Source of the DNA: Tissierella sp. P1
Lineage (GTDB): Bacteria; Bacillota; Clostridia; Tissierellales; Tissierellaceae
Direction: 5' to 3'
DNA: 64,000 nucleotides
Assembly (NCBI RefSeq): GCF_002266425.1
Contig: NZ_NPMN01000009.1
Span: 81,308 to 145,307 of the forward strand
Every line of letters begins with the position of its first letter. The first letter of the stretch is position 1. The position numbers and the translations under genes are program-made. The notes beneath the pieces were generated by a model. It had not been told where the DNA came from, did no database searches, and was given only the letters and a program-made list of their open reading frames with translations. Below, in pieces: positions 1-8,329 of the stretch.

Positions 1-44
1 ATTAGATATTAAGTTTGACTGTTGAGTAAAATCATGTTAAAGGT

Positions 45-288
45 GTGGAAGGGAAGAGTAGGACTAAGATTATTCTACAGAGAGCTGGGTTGGGTGAAAG
101 CCAGTGATTAAGATTATTCCGAAGATGACCCCAGAACTTTACAGCCGAAGATTTTAGGCTGTAACGGAAGCAGCCGTTACACTGCAAGGTTTTATTATAA
201 CCTAGTGAGATTTAAATCGTAAGATTTAGATAAATTAGAGTGGTACCGCGAAGATAACCTTCGTCTCTATACAGAGATGAGGGTTTTT
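45..288 (+). promoter_or_regulatory. T-box riboswitch, methionine specifier, upstream of metG
   Basis: A tRNA-sensing transcription-attenuation leader. The T-box signature TGGTACCGCG lies at 241-250 and is followed by a terminator helix (arms about 255-267 and 272-285) and a T-run (282-288). The stem I region around 80-140 has an apparent specifier loop containing GAAGATGACC, which puts ATG (125-127) in the specifier position. That matches the methionyl-tRNA synthetase gene downstream. By family knowledge, uncharged tRNA-Met would stabilise the antiterminator and allow readthrough. The leader's transcription start and promoter are not resolved, so the left end is approximate. Confidence 0.93.
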
Positions 289-413
289 TTATGACCTAAC
301 ACAACGAACGATAGGTCCTAACGGACACCACTGAATAATACCCTACGGGGTAGATAGAGGTAGCGAGTAAATAGATTTGAGTTGCGAGACTGCGGGAATT
401 AAACAAATAAAAA

Positions 414-523
414 ACAATGTACAATTCACAGTTCACAATTGTTAGGGTCTAGCTGTTGGGTCTTTTTTTGCGACCTGCGGTCGCTGGCTTAATTATGCAC
501 TGTGCATCGTGAATTGTGCATTG
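414..523. repeat. Heptamer-arm palindromic repeat, R1 copy 1
   Basis: An intergenic element with a left arm of AATTCAC-type 7-bp units (414-440), a core holding GGGTCTAGCTGTTGGGTC plus a T-run and a GCGACCtgcGGTCGC hairpin (441-490), and a right arm of GTGAATT/GTGCATT units (491-523). The arms are roughly complementary, so the whole unit could fold into a long hairpin. It lies between the T-box terminator and the metG ribosome binding site. Related copies occur throughout the window. Confidence 0.85.
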
Positions 524-544
524 AATAAACGGGAGGTAATAAAG

Positions 545-2494
545 ATGAAAAAATATTATTTAACTACACCAATCTATTATCCATCTGATAATCTGCATAT
601 AGGTCATACTTATACTACAGTGGCAGCAGATGCGATAAAGAAGTTTAAAAAAATGCAAGGTTATGATGTATACTTTGTAACAGGTTCAGATGAACATGGT
701 CAAAAGATTCAGGAAAAGGCTAAAGAAAGTGGAGTTACACCAAAAGCTTATGTAGATAAAATAGTAGCAGATATAAAATCACTATGGAAGACTTTGGAGA
801 TAGACTACGATACTTTCATAAGAACTACAGACCCTCATCATGAAAAAGCAGTTCAAGAAATATTTACAAAACTATATGAAAAAGGTGAAATATATAAATC
901 AAAGTATGAAGGACATTATTGTACTCCATGTGAGGCATTTTGGTCAGAATCTCAGTTAGTAGATGGAAAGTGTCCAGATTGTGGTAGAGAGGTTCATCTT
1001 GCAGAGGAGGAAGCATATTTCTTTAAACTTTCAGAATATAGGGATAAACTATTAGCGTTTTACGATGAAAATCCTGAATTCATTCAACCTGAATCAAGGA
1101 AAAATGAGATGGTGAACAATTTCTTAAAAGATGGTTTGGAAGATTTATGTGTATCCAGAACTAGCTTTGATTGGGGGATTAAGGTTCCATTTGACCCATC
1201 TCATGTAGTGTATGTATGGATAGATGCGTTATCATGTTATATTACAGCTTTAGGGTATGGCAGTGATGACAATAAGAACTTTAAAGACTTCTGGCCTGCA
1301 AATGTACATTTAGTAGGTAAGGAGATAGTGAGATTCCATACTATAATTTGGCCAGCACTTTTAATGGCAATGGAGTTAGAATTACCAAAAAAGGTATTTG
1401 GTCATGGTTGGATATTATTTGAAGACGATAAGATGTCTAAATCAAAGGGAAATGTAATATATCCAGAGCCAATAATTGAATTATATGGCATAGATGCCTT
1501 CAAATACTTTCTTCTTCGAGAATTTTCATTTGGTCAAGACGGCTCTTTCCATAGAGATAAATTCTTACAAAGACTAAATTCAGATTTGGCAAATGATTTA
1601 GGAAATCTAGTTAGTAGGACAGTTACTATGATTGAAAAATATAATGAAGGGATAATTCCTTCTCCAGTTAAGGAAGGAGAATTTGATAATTCTCTAAAAG
1701 AAACCGGAATAAATGCAGCTGCTAAAGTAGAAGAATATATGGAGAAATTAAACTTCTCTAATGCTTTAGAAGAAATATGGAAGTTGATTAGAAGAACCAA
1801 TAAATATGTAGATGAAACTGCCCCATGGATATTAGCAAAGGAAGAAGATAAAGAAAGATTAGATACAGTATTATATAATTTAGCAGAAAGTTTAAGAATA
1901 GTATCTATACTGATTAAACCATTTATGGAAAAAACTTCAGTAGAGATAAGAAAGCAACTTGGATTAAAGAATGAAGTATCATGGGATGATACGAAGGTCT
2001 GGGGAATACTAGAAGTAGGTACAACAGTGGAAAGAGGAAATATTATATTCCCAAGACTTGAAATAGAAAAGGAATTAGTTAAGCTAAATGATGCAAACCA
2101 AAAGCTCATAGATTCAAGAAACAAAGGAAAGAAGGCTGATAAAGTGGAAGAAGTAAAAGAAAAAGTAGAAGAAATTACAATAGATGATTTTGATAAAGTA
2201 AAATTAAAAGTAGCAGAAGTTATATCTTGTGAAGATCACCCTAAGGCTGATAAACTCTATGTATTGCAATTAAAATTAGGTGAGGAACAACGTCAAGTAG
2301 TATCAGGTATAAAAGAATATTATTCACCTGAAGATTTAGTGGGTAAAAAGGTAGTAGTAGTCACAAACTTAAAACCTGTGAAATTAAGAGGTGTAGAATC
2401 TAAAGGAATGATATTAGCTGCAGAGGATAGTACTGGTAAACTTAGCTTAGTATCAACTTTAGAAGATCTACAATCAGGTGCTACAATATCATAA
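545..2494 (+). CDS. metG: Methionyl-tRNA synthetase (class I, with C-terminal tRNA-binding domain)
   Basis: Charges tRNA-Met with methionine in the cytoplasm (649 aa). The Rossmann catalytic core has a HIGH motif near residue 19, a zinc-knuckle insert with CTPC and CPDC pairs (about residues 130-150), and KMSKS near residue 300. An anticodon-binding alpha-helical domain follows, and the last 110 residues form a Trbp111/EMAP-type OB tRNA-binding domain, as in long bacterial MetG. The start is ATG 545, behind GGGAGG. An in-frame ATG at 509 lies inside the upstream repeat and has no ribosome binding site. The Met-type T-box upstream fits regulation by methionine supply. tatD follows after 12 bases, so they are probably co-transcribed. 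Confidence 0.98.
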   Translation: MKKYYLTTPIYYPSDNLHIGHTYTTVAADAIKKFKKMQGYDVYFVTGSDEHGQKIQEKAKESGVTPKAYVDKIVADIKSLWKTLEIDYDTFIRTTDPHHEKAVQEIFTKLYEKGEIYKSKYEGHYCTPCEAFWSESQLVDGKCPDCGREVHLAEEEAYFFKLSEYRDKLLAFYDENPEFIQPESRKNEMVNNFLKDGLEDLCVSRTSFDWGIKVPFDPSHVVYVWIDALSCYITALGYGSDDNKNFKDFWPANVHLVGKEIVRFHTIIWPALLMAMELELPKKVFGHGWILFEDDKMSKSKGNVIYPEPIIELYGIDAFKYFLLREFSFGQDGSFHRDKFLQRLNSDLANDLGNLVSRTVTMIEKYNEGIIPSPVKEGEFDNSLKETGINAAAKVEEYMEKLNFSNALEEIWKLIRRTNKYVDETAPWILAKEEDKERLDTVLYNLAESLRIVSILIKPFMEKTSVEIRKQLGLKNEVSWDDTKVWGILEVGTTVERGNIIFPRLEIEKELVKLNDANQKLIDSRNKGKKADKVEEVKEKVEEITIDDFDKVKLKVAEVISCEDHPKADKLYVLQLKLGEEQRQVVSGIKEYYSPEDLVGKKVVVVTNLKPVKLRGVESKGMILAAEDSTGKLSLVSTLEDLQSGATIS

Positions 2495-2506
2495 GGAGAA
2501 ATAATT

Positions 2507-3274
2507 ATGCTTATAGATAGTCATGCACATCTCGATGATAGAAGATTTGATAATGATAGAGATATGCTAATTAAAAACTTAAAAAACAATGGAATAGAAA
2601 TGGTTATAAACATAGGGGCAGATTTACAATCTAGTATTGCCTCGGTGTCTTTAACTGAAAAGTATGATAATATATATGCGGCAGTTGGTATACATCCTCA
2701 CTCTGCAAAAGAAATGGATAACTCGACTATTGAGATATTAAGAGCCTTTGCTAAAAGAGATAAAGTAGTAGCTATAGGGGAAATAGGATTAGATTTTTAC
2801 TATGATAATTCTCCTAGAGATATACAAAGAAAGTGGTTTAAGGAACAAATTAATCTTGCAAAGGAAGTAGGCTTGCCAGTAGTTATTCATACTAGAGATG
2901 CTGCGGAGGAAACCTTTAATATATTAAAGGAAGCTCAGGACGGAACTTTAAGGGGAGTATTACATTGCTATTCTGGCAGTGCTGAAATGGCAGCAGAATA
3001 TATAAAAATGGGATTTTATATATCCCTAGCTGGGCCGGTTACATTTAAAAACGCTAGGGTAAGTAGGGAAGTAGCTAAAGTAGTTCCATTAGATAAACTC
3101 CTTGTAGAAACAGACTGCCCATATTTAACTCCTGAGCCTTATAGAGGGAAAAGAAACGAACCAATATTTGTAAAATATGTAGCAGGAACCATAGCAGAAG
3201 CCAAAGGAATATCATTTGAAGAGTTGGCAAAGGCTACAAATAGAAACACTAAGGAATTATTTAAAATTCGTTGA
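2507..3274 (+). CDS. tatD: TatD-family metal-dependent DNase/hydrolase
   Basis: A 255-aa TIM-barrel hydrolase of the TatD family, whose members act as metal-dependent 3'-5' exonucleases or deacylases. The N-terminal metal motif SHAHLD is at residues 4-9. GEIGLDFYYD with its metal-binding Glu is near 92, VVIHTRDA near 125, LHCYSG near 152 and ETDCPYL near 203, followed by the family-typical RNEP. The length is normal for the family. It sits between metG and rnmV/rsmA, an order common in Firmicutes (metG-tatD-rnmV-ksgA). ATG 2507 follows AAGGAG. The exact in vivo substrate cannot be read from the sequence. Confidence 0.96.
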   Translation: MLIDSHAHLDDRRFDNDRDMLIKNLKNNGIEMVINIGADLQSSIASVSLTEKYDNIYAAVGIHPHSAKEMDNSTIEILRAFAKRDKVVAIGEIGLDFYYDNSPRDIQRKWFKEQINLAKEVGLPVVIHTRDAAEETFNILKEAQDGTLRGVLHCYSGSAEMAAEYIKMGFYISLAGPVTFKNARVSREVAKVVPLDKLLVETDCPYLTPEPYRGKRNEPIFVKYVAGTIAEAKGISFEELAKATNRNTKELFKIR

Positions 3275-3289
3275 ATCTTAAATAATTCA

Positions 3290-3403
3290 AATGCACAATT
3301 CACAGTTCACAATGCACAATTGTTGGGGAATGTTTTTGGGGTTTTTTGACCATAGTTTACTACTTTCATAATTGTGAACCGTGAATTGTTAATTGTGAAC
3401 TGA
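3290..3403. repeat. Heptamer-arm palindromic repeat, R1 copy 2 (degenerate core)
   Basis: The left arm at 3290-3331 has AATTCAC/AATGCAC units. The core is T-rich (TTTTTGGGGTTTTTT) and has lost the GCGACC hairpin. The right arm at 3370-3403 has GTGAACC, GTGAATT, GTTAATT and GTGAACT units. It separates tatD from rnmV without disrupting either gene. Confidence 0.75.
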
Positions 3404-3420
3404 TTAAAGGGGTTGTTATA

Positions 3421-3969
3421 TTGATAAAGGAAGTAATAGTAGTAGAGGGAAAAGATGATATTACTGTTGTCAAAGCAGCATTAGATGCAGAAGTTATCGC
3501 AACAGGTGGTTTTGGATATAAGAAAGAATTTATTAAGACTCTTAAAAACATAGCAGAAAAAAGAGGAGTTATTATCTTAACAGATCCAGATTATGCTGGA
3601 GAACAAATTAGAAGGGACTTATCCAAACATATTAAAAATTGTAAACACGCATTTTTGCCTCAAGGAAAAGCTTTGAAAAAGGGAGATATAGGAGTAGAAA
3701 ATGCAAATAAGGAAGATATTATTGAGGCAATCCTAAAAGCAAGGCCAAGTAGTATAGAAAGAAAAGAGGAGTTTACAAAGGAAGAGATAACGGCCCTTGG
3801 ATTAGCGGGTGGACCAAAGTCAAGGGAGAAAAGAGAAAAATTGGGAGAGATATTAGGTATTGGATATGCAAATTCTAAACAATTTCTTAATAGGTTAAAT
3901 AACTTTGGAGTAACTAGGGAAGAGTTTGGGAAAGCTTTGGAAAGGATTGAAGAAAAATATGGAAGATAA
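3421..3969 (+). CDS. rnmV: Ribonuclease M5 (5S rRNA maturation)
   Basis: A 182-aa TOPRIM-fold endonuclease that trims 5S rRNA precursor in low-GC Gram-positives. The TOPRIM Glu motif VEGKDD is at residues 8-13 and the acidic DPDYAG motif near 55-60. A C-terminal RNase M5-specific region holds LGLAGGPKS and a terminal helical segment. The start is TTG 3421, preceded by AAAGGGG. The end overlaps rsmA by 11 bases, implying translational coupling. The family normally depends on ribosomal protein L18 as cofactor, which is not in this window. Confidence 0.95.
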   Translation: MIKEVIVVEGKDDITVVKAALDAEVIATGGFGYKKEFIKTLKNIAEKRGVIILTDPDYAGEQIRRDLSKHIKNCKHAFLPQGKALKKGDIGVENANKEDIIEAILKARPSSIERKEEFTKEEITALGLAGGPKSREKREKLGEILGIGYANSKQFLNRLNNFGVTREEFGKALERIEEKYGR

Positions 3970-4825
3970 AAGGCTTTATTCTCCTAAGTATGTAAAGGAA
4001 ATTCTAGAAAGATATGGATTTAAATTTTCAAAATCTCTAGGGCAAAACTTTCTAATAGATGGTAATATTGTGCGAAAAATAGTAGATGAGGGAGATATTA
4101 CATCAGAAGATTATATAATAGAGATAGGTCCTGGCATGGGGACGTTAACTGAGGAATTAGCCCTAAGGGCAAAGAAGGTTGTAGCCATTGAGATAGATGA
4201 TACTTTATTGCCGATATTAGATGAAACTCTTGGAAAATATGATAATGTAGAAGTAATACATGGAGATGTATTAAAAATTGATATAGAAAAGTTAATAGAA
4301 GAAAATCTAAGTGGTGGTCCTGTAAAAGTAGTAGCAAATTTACCTTATTATGTGACTACGCCAATAATAGCAAAGCTAATAGAAGATAATTTAAATCTCG
4401 AGTCAATTATAGTCATGGTTCAAAAGGAAGTAGCCGAAAGGATGGAGGCTGGTCCGGGAGGAAAAGAATATGGAAGTCTTTCTGTATTTGTCAATTTTTA
4501 TAGTAAACCAGAAATAGTTGTAAAAGTACCAAAGACCGTTTTTATGCCTCAGCCTAAGATAGATTCAGCCGTTATAAAGCTTGAAATAAAAAAGGAACTA
4601 CCAGATGTGGATAAGGACAAATTTTTTAAAATAGTTAAAGCTGCTTTCTCAAAAAGAAGAAAAACCATATTAAATTCATTATCTACCTATGGATTTAATA
4701 TTGAAAAGGAAACTATAAAAGAAGCTCTAGAGAAGCTAAATATCAATGTTGATACAAGAGCAGAAAACTTATCTGTAGAAGATTTTATAAAGATTAGTAA
4801 AACATTGCCCCCATTAGACATATAA
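3959..4825 (+). CDS. rsmA: 16S rRNA (adenine1518-N6/adenine1519-N6)-dimethyltransferase
   Basis: KsgA/RsmA dimethylates two adjacent adenines in the helix 45 loop of 16S rRNA late in 30S assembly. The 288-aa protein shows GQNFLID near residue 29, the SAM-binding motif IEIGPGMGTLT near 57, the acidic IEID and GDV motifs, and the catalytic NLPYY near 128, followed by the C-terminal helical domain. ATG 3959 gives the expected N-terminus (MEDKRLYSP), so the in-frame ATG at 3926 inside rnmV is not used. It overlaps rnmV, the usual rnmV-rsmA pairing. Confidence 0.97.
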   Translation: MEDKRLYSPKYVKEILERYGFKFSKSLGQNFLIDGNIVRKIVDEGDITSEDYIIEIGPGMGTLTEELALRAKKVVAIEIDDTLLPILDETLGKYDNVEVIHGDVLKIDIEKLIEENLSGGPVKVVANLPYYVTTPIIAKLIEDNLNLESIIVMVQKEVAERMEAGPGGKEYGSLSVFVNFYSKPEIVVKVPKTVFMPQPKIDSAVIKLEIKKELPDVDKDKFFKIVKAAFSKRRKTILNSLSTYGFNIEKETIKEALEKLNINVDTRAENLSVEDFIKISKTLPPLDI

Positions 4826-4855
4826 TTAAATAAAGTGTAAAAAGGGGGTAAAATT

Positions 4856-6334
4856 ATGCCGTCATCATTAGCATATACAAGGAAGTTTATAATACTGAAG
4901 AAAGAACTTTCTACCATGGCTGGAAGAAACCCAAAGGGGCATTGCAAACTAGAGATAAAGGGTCCTAGAGGAATTGTCACAGTAAATATTGAAAATGCAG
5001 AAGTAGATAATTTCTATAATGTTGTATTTATCTCTAAGGATAAATCACATTCAGTTTGGGAATTAGGAAAGATATTTACAGATGATATAGGAAGAGGAAA
5101 AGGAGAATATACCTTTATACAGAGAGAATTAGAATCTAAGAACTTTCAAACAGATAAAATATCTGGTATTCTAGTAATGCGAGAGGGGGAGGTACTTCTT
5201 GGAGGGTATTTGGATAAAGAAGATGGCACAATTGAGAGATACATAGAATCCGTACCTTTTAAATCTCATATTCAATCTATATCTGAGCCAGCAACAGAGA
5301 TAGAACAACATATAAAAGGATTAGCAATAGAAGAATTAGCTAAAGAAGTAATCGAGCCAGAAGAAGTACAAGAAATAAGCATACAAGAAGAAGTACAAGA
5401 AAGAATAAAAGAAGAAGAAACTAAAGAAGTAGAAAGTCCAGAGGAAATACAAGATGTGAAGATCCAAGAAGTTGAAAAGCCAGAGGAATTACAAGAGGCA
5501 GAGATCCAAGAAGTTGAAAAACTAGAGGAAGTGCAAGAAATAGAAATGCAGGAAATTAAACCAGTTGAAGAACCTATAAAGATAGGATCTACACATGAGT
5601 CTATATATAATGTACCTGCATACGAGCAAGCGTATGAGGTACCAGTATATAATCCAGCATATGATATACCAGCTACTGAGCCTATAATAGAGAAACAAGA
5701 TGTTGAGGTCGTACAACATGAATTATCAGAGGATATACCTTTAGAAGAAAACATAGAAGTAAAAAATGAAGATTATATTCAAGAGAATTCCGATGTTAAG
5801 TTTGATTTAGAAGATTTAGATGAAGAATCAATGGAACCAGATTATAAGACATTAGACTATATAAGAAAATTAAACCAAAAAAATCAAACAACTAATTATG
5901 TATTGAGTATTTTAAGGTTTTTCCCTTATATTGATCCTTTTAAATATAACCTAAAAGGATATAATTGGTGGATAGTAGAATTAGATAAAGAAAATGAATA
6001 TAGAGCTTTTCTTCCATATTTTTCATACATTATTGGAGGAAATAATAAAGAACCCTATAACAATACTACTACTACTACTACTACTACTTGCAATCAACTG
6101 ATGAGTAAGTATGGACATTATTTATTTGGACTATATAATGAAGGAGAAACTGTTAAATACTTCGTATATGGGATACCAGGTGAGTTTACTACAGATGAGC
6201 ATCCATACAGAGGAGCTAATGGATTCAATACTTGGTACCAAGGATTACATGTAGAAGGATATTGGATTATATATATAGATCCAATGACTGGAAGACCCGT
6301 GCATCCTGTAACTCCAATGATGCCAACGGATTAA
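4856..6334 (+). CDS. Conserved clostridial protein of unknown function, acidic repeat linker
   Basis: A 492-aa protein whose function I do not recognise. The N-terminal part (residues 1-145) starts with the block SSLAYTRKFIILKKE and looks like a compact beta-rich domain. A long Glu/Ile/Gln-rich linker (about 150-310) contains imperfect repeats around EVEKPEELQEAEIQ, followed by Tyr/Pro-rich units such as YNVPAYEQAYEVPVYNPAY. The C-terminal domain (about 340-492) is aromatic-rich (NWWIVEL, YGHYLFGLY, GYWIIYIDP). No signal peptide or membrane segment is visible, so it is probably cytoplasmic or spore-associated. A (ACT)8 tract encodes eight Thr near residue 404. A good ribosome binding site (AAAGGGGG) precedes ATG 4856. 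Confidence 0.85.
   Translation: MPSSLAYTRKFIILKKELSTMAGRNPKGHCKLEIKGPRGIVTVNIENAEVDNFYNVVFISKDKSHSVWELGKIFTDDIGRGKGEYTFIQRELESKNFQTDKISGILVMREGEVLLGGYLDKEDGTIERYIESVPFKSHIQSISEPATEIEQHIKGLAIEELAKEVIEPEEVQEISIQEEVQERIKEEETKEVESPEEIQDVKIQEVEKPEELQEAEIQEVEKLEEVQEIEMQEIKPVEEPIKIGSTHESIYNVPAYEQAYEVPVYNPAYDIPATEPIIEKQDVEVVQHELSEDIPLEENIEVKNEDYIQENSDVKFDLEDLDEESMEPDYKTLDYIRKLNQKNQTTNYVLSILRFFPYIDPFKYNLKGYNWWIVELDKENEYRAFLPYFSYIIGGNNKEPYNNTTTTTTTTCNQLMSKYGHYLFGLYNEGETVKYFVYGIPGEFTTDEHPYRGANGFNTWYQGLHVEGYWIIYIDPMTGRPVHPVTPMMPTD
6065..6088 (+). repeat. (ACT)8 trinucleotide tract inside a gene
   Basis: Eight perfect ACT units encode eight consecutive threonines in the C-terminal domain of the preceding protein. 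Unit gain or loss would keep the frame and change only the length of the Thr run. Confidence 0.95.
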
Positions 6335-6357
6335 AATTAAGATAATGGGAGGCTAAA

Positions 6358-6726
6358 ATGATGAAAGAAACAAAAGATAAGCTAGTATGTGTAGGTCATC
6401 TATCAGATGAAATATCGCTTAAAAATCTAAAGAAAAATTTAAATAGTGAGGAAGAAATATATCTTTTATCTAATATGTTTAAGGCATTATCAGATCCTAC
6501 CAGATTAAAAATCATTTATGTCTTATCCAAGTCATCTTTATGTGTATGTGATATTGCTAATATACTTGAAATGACCCAATCAGCTATATCTCATCAGTTG
6601 AGGATTTTAAGAGATATGAAATTGGTCAAGTTTAAAAAGGAAGGTAAACTTGTTATCTATTCATTAGATGATGAACATGTGTTGGAGCTGTTTGAACAAG
6701 GATTAAATCACGTGAAACATAAATAA
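6358..6726 (+). CDS. ArsR/SmtB-family metal-responsive repressor (CadC/CzrA-like)
   Basis: A 122-aa winged-helix repressor. The recognition region MTQSAISHQLRILRDMKLV and the wing KKEGKLVIYSL are clear. An alpha-3-type metal-binding sequence LCVCD (Cys near residues 59 and 61) and a second Cys near residue 11 resemble the CadC thiolate site. The C-terminal DDEH...LNHVKH matches the alpha-5 D-H-H-H zinc site. Cd/Pb/Zn sensing is therefore likely, though the ligand is inferred. No metal efflux gene lies beside it, so the regulon is elsewhere or it acts on its own operon. It follows the previous gene by 23 bases. Confidence 0.9.
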   Translation: MMKETKDKLVCVGHLSDEISLKNLKKNLNSEEEIYLLSNMFKALSDPTRLKIIYVLSKSSLCVCDIANILEMTQSAISHQLRILRDMKLVKFKKEGKLVIYSLDDEHVLELFEQGLNHVKHK

Positions 6727-6763
6727 CGCCCACGGGGCCCTCTTAGGAGGGAATCTGTGGGTT
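6727..6763. terminator. Bidirectional terminator between convergent genes
   Basis: Nested stem: CCCAC (6729-6733) pairs with GTGGG (6757-6761), with an inner CCCTC/GAGGG pair. A T-rich stretch follows on the plus strand. It lies between the ArsR gene and the convergent ComFB-like gene. Confidence 0.65.
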
Positions 6764-7029
6764 CAATTTCCTTTTCTATAACATTTTGAGCATACAATGT
6801 CTGCTGCTTCAGCAACTTTTGCTAATACAGATATTCTCCGTTGACGTTCTAATAAGAAAGCTTTTTTATCTGCTTCTGTTGTATCATATTTAAAATAATG
6901 GGTTGGTAGATTATTTAAAGCAATGGATTTAATATCATGTATACATTTTTCCTCATTGCAGATTTTATAACTGTTTTTTATTTCATTGAAAATCTCATCA
7001 ACTAACAATTCCATATAGTTTTTTATCAT
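6763..7029 (-). CDS. ComFB-family protein (late competence development-like)
   Basis: A small helical protein (88 aa from the preferred start). The family is named for B. subtilis ComFB, and some members elsewhere bind cyclic dinucleotides. The sequence has Cys residues in the N-terminal half (CNEEKC) and a C-terminal CSKC pair, resembling the zinc-binding cysteines of the family. The motif LPTHYF fits the ComFB core. ATG 7029 is preferred because AAGGATGG lies 7-8 bases upstream. The in-frame ATG at 7038 has no ribosome binding site. It is a single gene convergent with the ArsR gene. Its role here is not evident. Confidence 0.8.
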   Translation of the reverse strand: MIKNYMELLVDEIFNEIKNSYKICNEEKCIHDIKSIALNNLPTHYFKYDTTEADKKAFLLERQRRISVLAKVAEAADIVCSKCYRKGN

Positions 7030-7177
7030 TAGTACCATCCTTAAAATTTAATTTGACATACGAAATATTATATTATTTATAAATATTATTGTCAATTTAC
7101 ATACAGCTAATAAGTATTAATTCTCATATCTATGATTATTTTAAATAACTATGGGTAAAATATTATCGTAAAAGCTA

Positions 7178-7206
7178 TTGACTTTTATACCCCCGTAGGG
7201 TATAAT
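7178..7206 (+). promoter_or_regulatory. Glutaredoxin promoter with CsoR/CstR-like operator in the spacer
   Basis: -35 TTGACT (7178-7183), a 17-bp spacer and -10 TATAAT (7201-7206). The spacer and -10 contain the near-perfect palindrome TATACCCCCGTAGGGTATA (7186-7204). This resembles operators of the CsoR/CstR/FrmR repressor family. A bound repressor would block the promoter directly. The ligand (copper, persulfide or other) cannot be told from the site. Confidence 0.8.
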
Positions 7207-7238
7207 TGAATTAGTAGTATATTAAAGGAGGAATTAAA

Positions 7239-7469
7239 ATGGCTAATGTAACAGTTTATACAAGTAATACTTGCCCATATTGCGTTTCTGCTAAAGATTA
7301 TCTAAAGGAAAAAGGTATAGATTATACTGAAAAAAATGTTCAAACAGATAAAGATGCTAGAAAAGAATTAATGGCTATGGGACATATGGGTGTACCCGTA
7401 TTAGTTATAGACGGTGAAGAAGTAGTAGGTTTTGATAAGGAAAAAATAGATACCTTATTAGCAAAATAA
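7239..7469 (+). CDS. Glutaredoxin-family thiol oxidoreductase (CPYC)
   Basis: A 76-aa thioredoxin-fold protein with the CPYC active site at residues 12-15, the cis-Pro region GVPVLVI near 51 and a C-terminal GFD segment, close to NrdH/YruB-type glutaredoxins. It would reduce disulfides, or handle persulfides or mixed thiols, in the cytoplasm. ATG 7239 follows AAAGGAGG. The promoter carries a CsoR/CstR-like palindrome, so induction by copper or sulfane-sulfur stress is inferred. A terminator follows, so it is probably monocistronic. A DUF1858 redox-type gene converges on it. Confidence 0.95.
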   Translation: MANVTVYTSNTCPYCVSAKDYLKEKGIDYTEKNVQTDKDARKELMAMGHMGVPVLVIDGEEVVGFDKEKIDTLLAK

Positions 7470-7477
7470 ACTATAAA

Positions 7478-7513
7478 AAGGAAGAGCTACATTTGTAAGC
7501 TCTTCTTTTTTGT
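7478..7513. terminator. Rho-independent terminator after the glutaredoxin gene
   Basis: AAGAGCT and AGCTCTT arms around an ACATTTGTA loop, then TCTTTTTT. It separates the convergent glutaredoxin and DUF1858 genes. Confidence 0.85.
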
Positions 7514-7523
7514 CAGTCGGCAA

Positions 7524-7709
7524 TTATGCATTTAATGCAGCCATTAATTTATCTAAATCTAAGCCGTGTACCATAGCAGCTTCTTCTAAGCTTTCCATTT
7601 GGCTTGATGGACAACCTACACAGCCCATACCAAATCTCATAAGAATTTCTATCGCTTCTGGTTTTTTTCTAATTAATTCACCAATTAGCATATCTTTAGT
7701 AACTTCCAT
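7524..7709 (-). CDS. DUF1858 small redox-type protein
   Basis: A 61-aa protein matching the DUF1858 / hybrid-cluster-protein-associated disulfide family: a short helical domain with ITKDMLIGEL-like N-terminus, the GMGCVGCP cysteine pair near residues 30-33, and a conserved C-terminal helix containing HGLD. Family members are inferred to form a redox disulfide and often accompany iron-sulfur enzymes. ATG 7709 has an excellent AAGGAGG site. It is encoded against the glutaredoxin gene, with a shared terminator between them. The larger plus-strand reading frame over the same bases is its shadow. Confidence 0.93.
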   Translation of the reverse strand: MEVTKDMLIGELIRKKPEAIEILMRFGMGCVGCPSSQMESLEEAAMVHGLDLDKLMAALNA

Positions 7710-7866
7710 ACTCTCAACCTCCTTTTTAATTCTTACTAATATAGTAGCATATCTTTTATTTCCTTTCTAGTATATTTATATGATTTCACAAAATATAAAA
7801 ATTATTTAATAATTTGCTGTATAAAAAAATCTATTATTGGAGATTATTATATCAGGAGGTGAAGTT

Positions 7867-8262
7867 ATGGATAATGACGATAGAAACAGAGATCAACATA
7901 GGGACAGGGACAGAGATAGGGACAATGACTTTAATATTGGGGAAATGCTTATAAGAGTTTTGGTGACAGCAATAGTGGTGGCTATAGCAGCATATTTTAC
8001 TCCAGGCTTTACAATAGATAGTATATGGAGTCTATTGTTAGCAGCAGTAGTAATAGGAGTACTGGATCATTTAGTCCAAAGGTTTACTGGTGTAAATGCC
8101 TCACCATTTGGAAGAGGAATAACAGGATTTCTAGTTGCTGCAATTATTCTTTATGTTACCAAATTTATAGTTCCTGGATTTAATATATCTGTATGGGGAG
8201 CTATAATAGGTGCTCTAGTAATAGGTATAGTAGATGCAATAATACCAGGAAGAGCAATGTAA
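7867..8262 (+). CDS. Phage-holin-family-IV-like small membrane protein
   Basis: A 131-aa protein. The N-terminus is highly charged and low-complexity (repeated DRD units, residues 3-22), followed by about four hydrophobic segments (near 32-50, 53-70, 84-105 and 107-125). This is the layout of the four-helix DUF/holin-IV family found widely in Firmicutes outside phages. No phage genes adjoin it. ATG 7867 follows AGGAGGTG, whereas the in-frame upstream ATG at 7837 lacks a site. The function is unknown, and a membrane location is clear from the hydrophobicity. Confidence 0.88.
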   Translation: MDNDDRNRDQHRDRDRDRDNDFNIGEMLIRVLVTAIVVAIAAYFTPGFTIDSIWSLLLAAVVIGVLDHLVQRFTGVNASPFGRGITGFLVAAIILYVTKFIVPGFNISVWGAIIGALVIGIVDAIIPGRAM

Positions 8263-8329
8263 TATAACTGACAATTAAAACCGTAAGAAAAATAAAAAAA
8301 TAATGAACAAATGATTAATGATTAAGATT

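Noticed and set aside
414..523. Heptamer arrays as a CRISPR
   Set aside because: Units are 7 bp with no spacers, arms are inverted, and no cas genes are present.
509..544. Upstream in-frame start for metG
   Set aside because: It lies in the repeat arm, lacks a ribosome binding site and adds 12 residues not seen in MetG.
1534..2124. Long minus-strand frame inside metG
   Set aside because: Antisense shadow of a well-supported enzyme, with Ser/Phe-rich low-complexity translation.
7510..7770. Plus-strand 86-codon frame opposite DUF1858
   Set aside because: No ribosome binding site and no family pattern; the minus-strand gene has both.
7867..8262. Prophage, suggested by the holin-like gene
   Set aside because: No other phage genes adjoin it and this family is widespread on Firmicute chromosomes.
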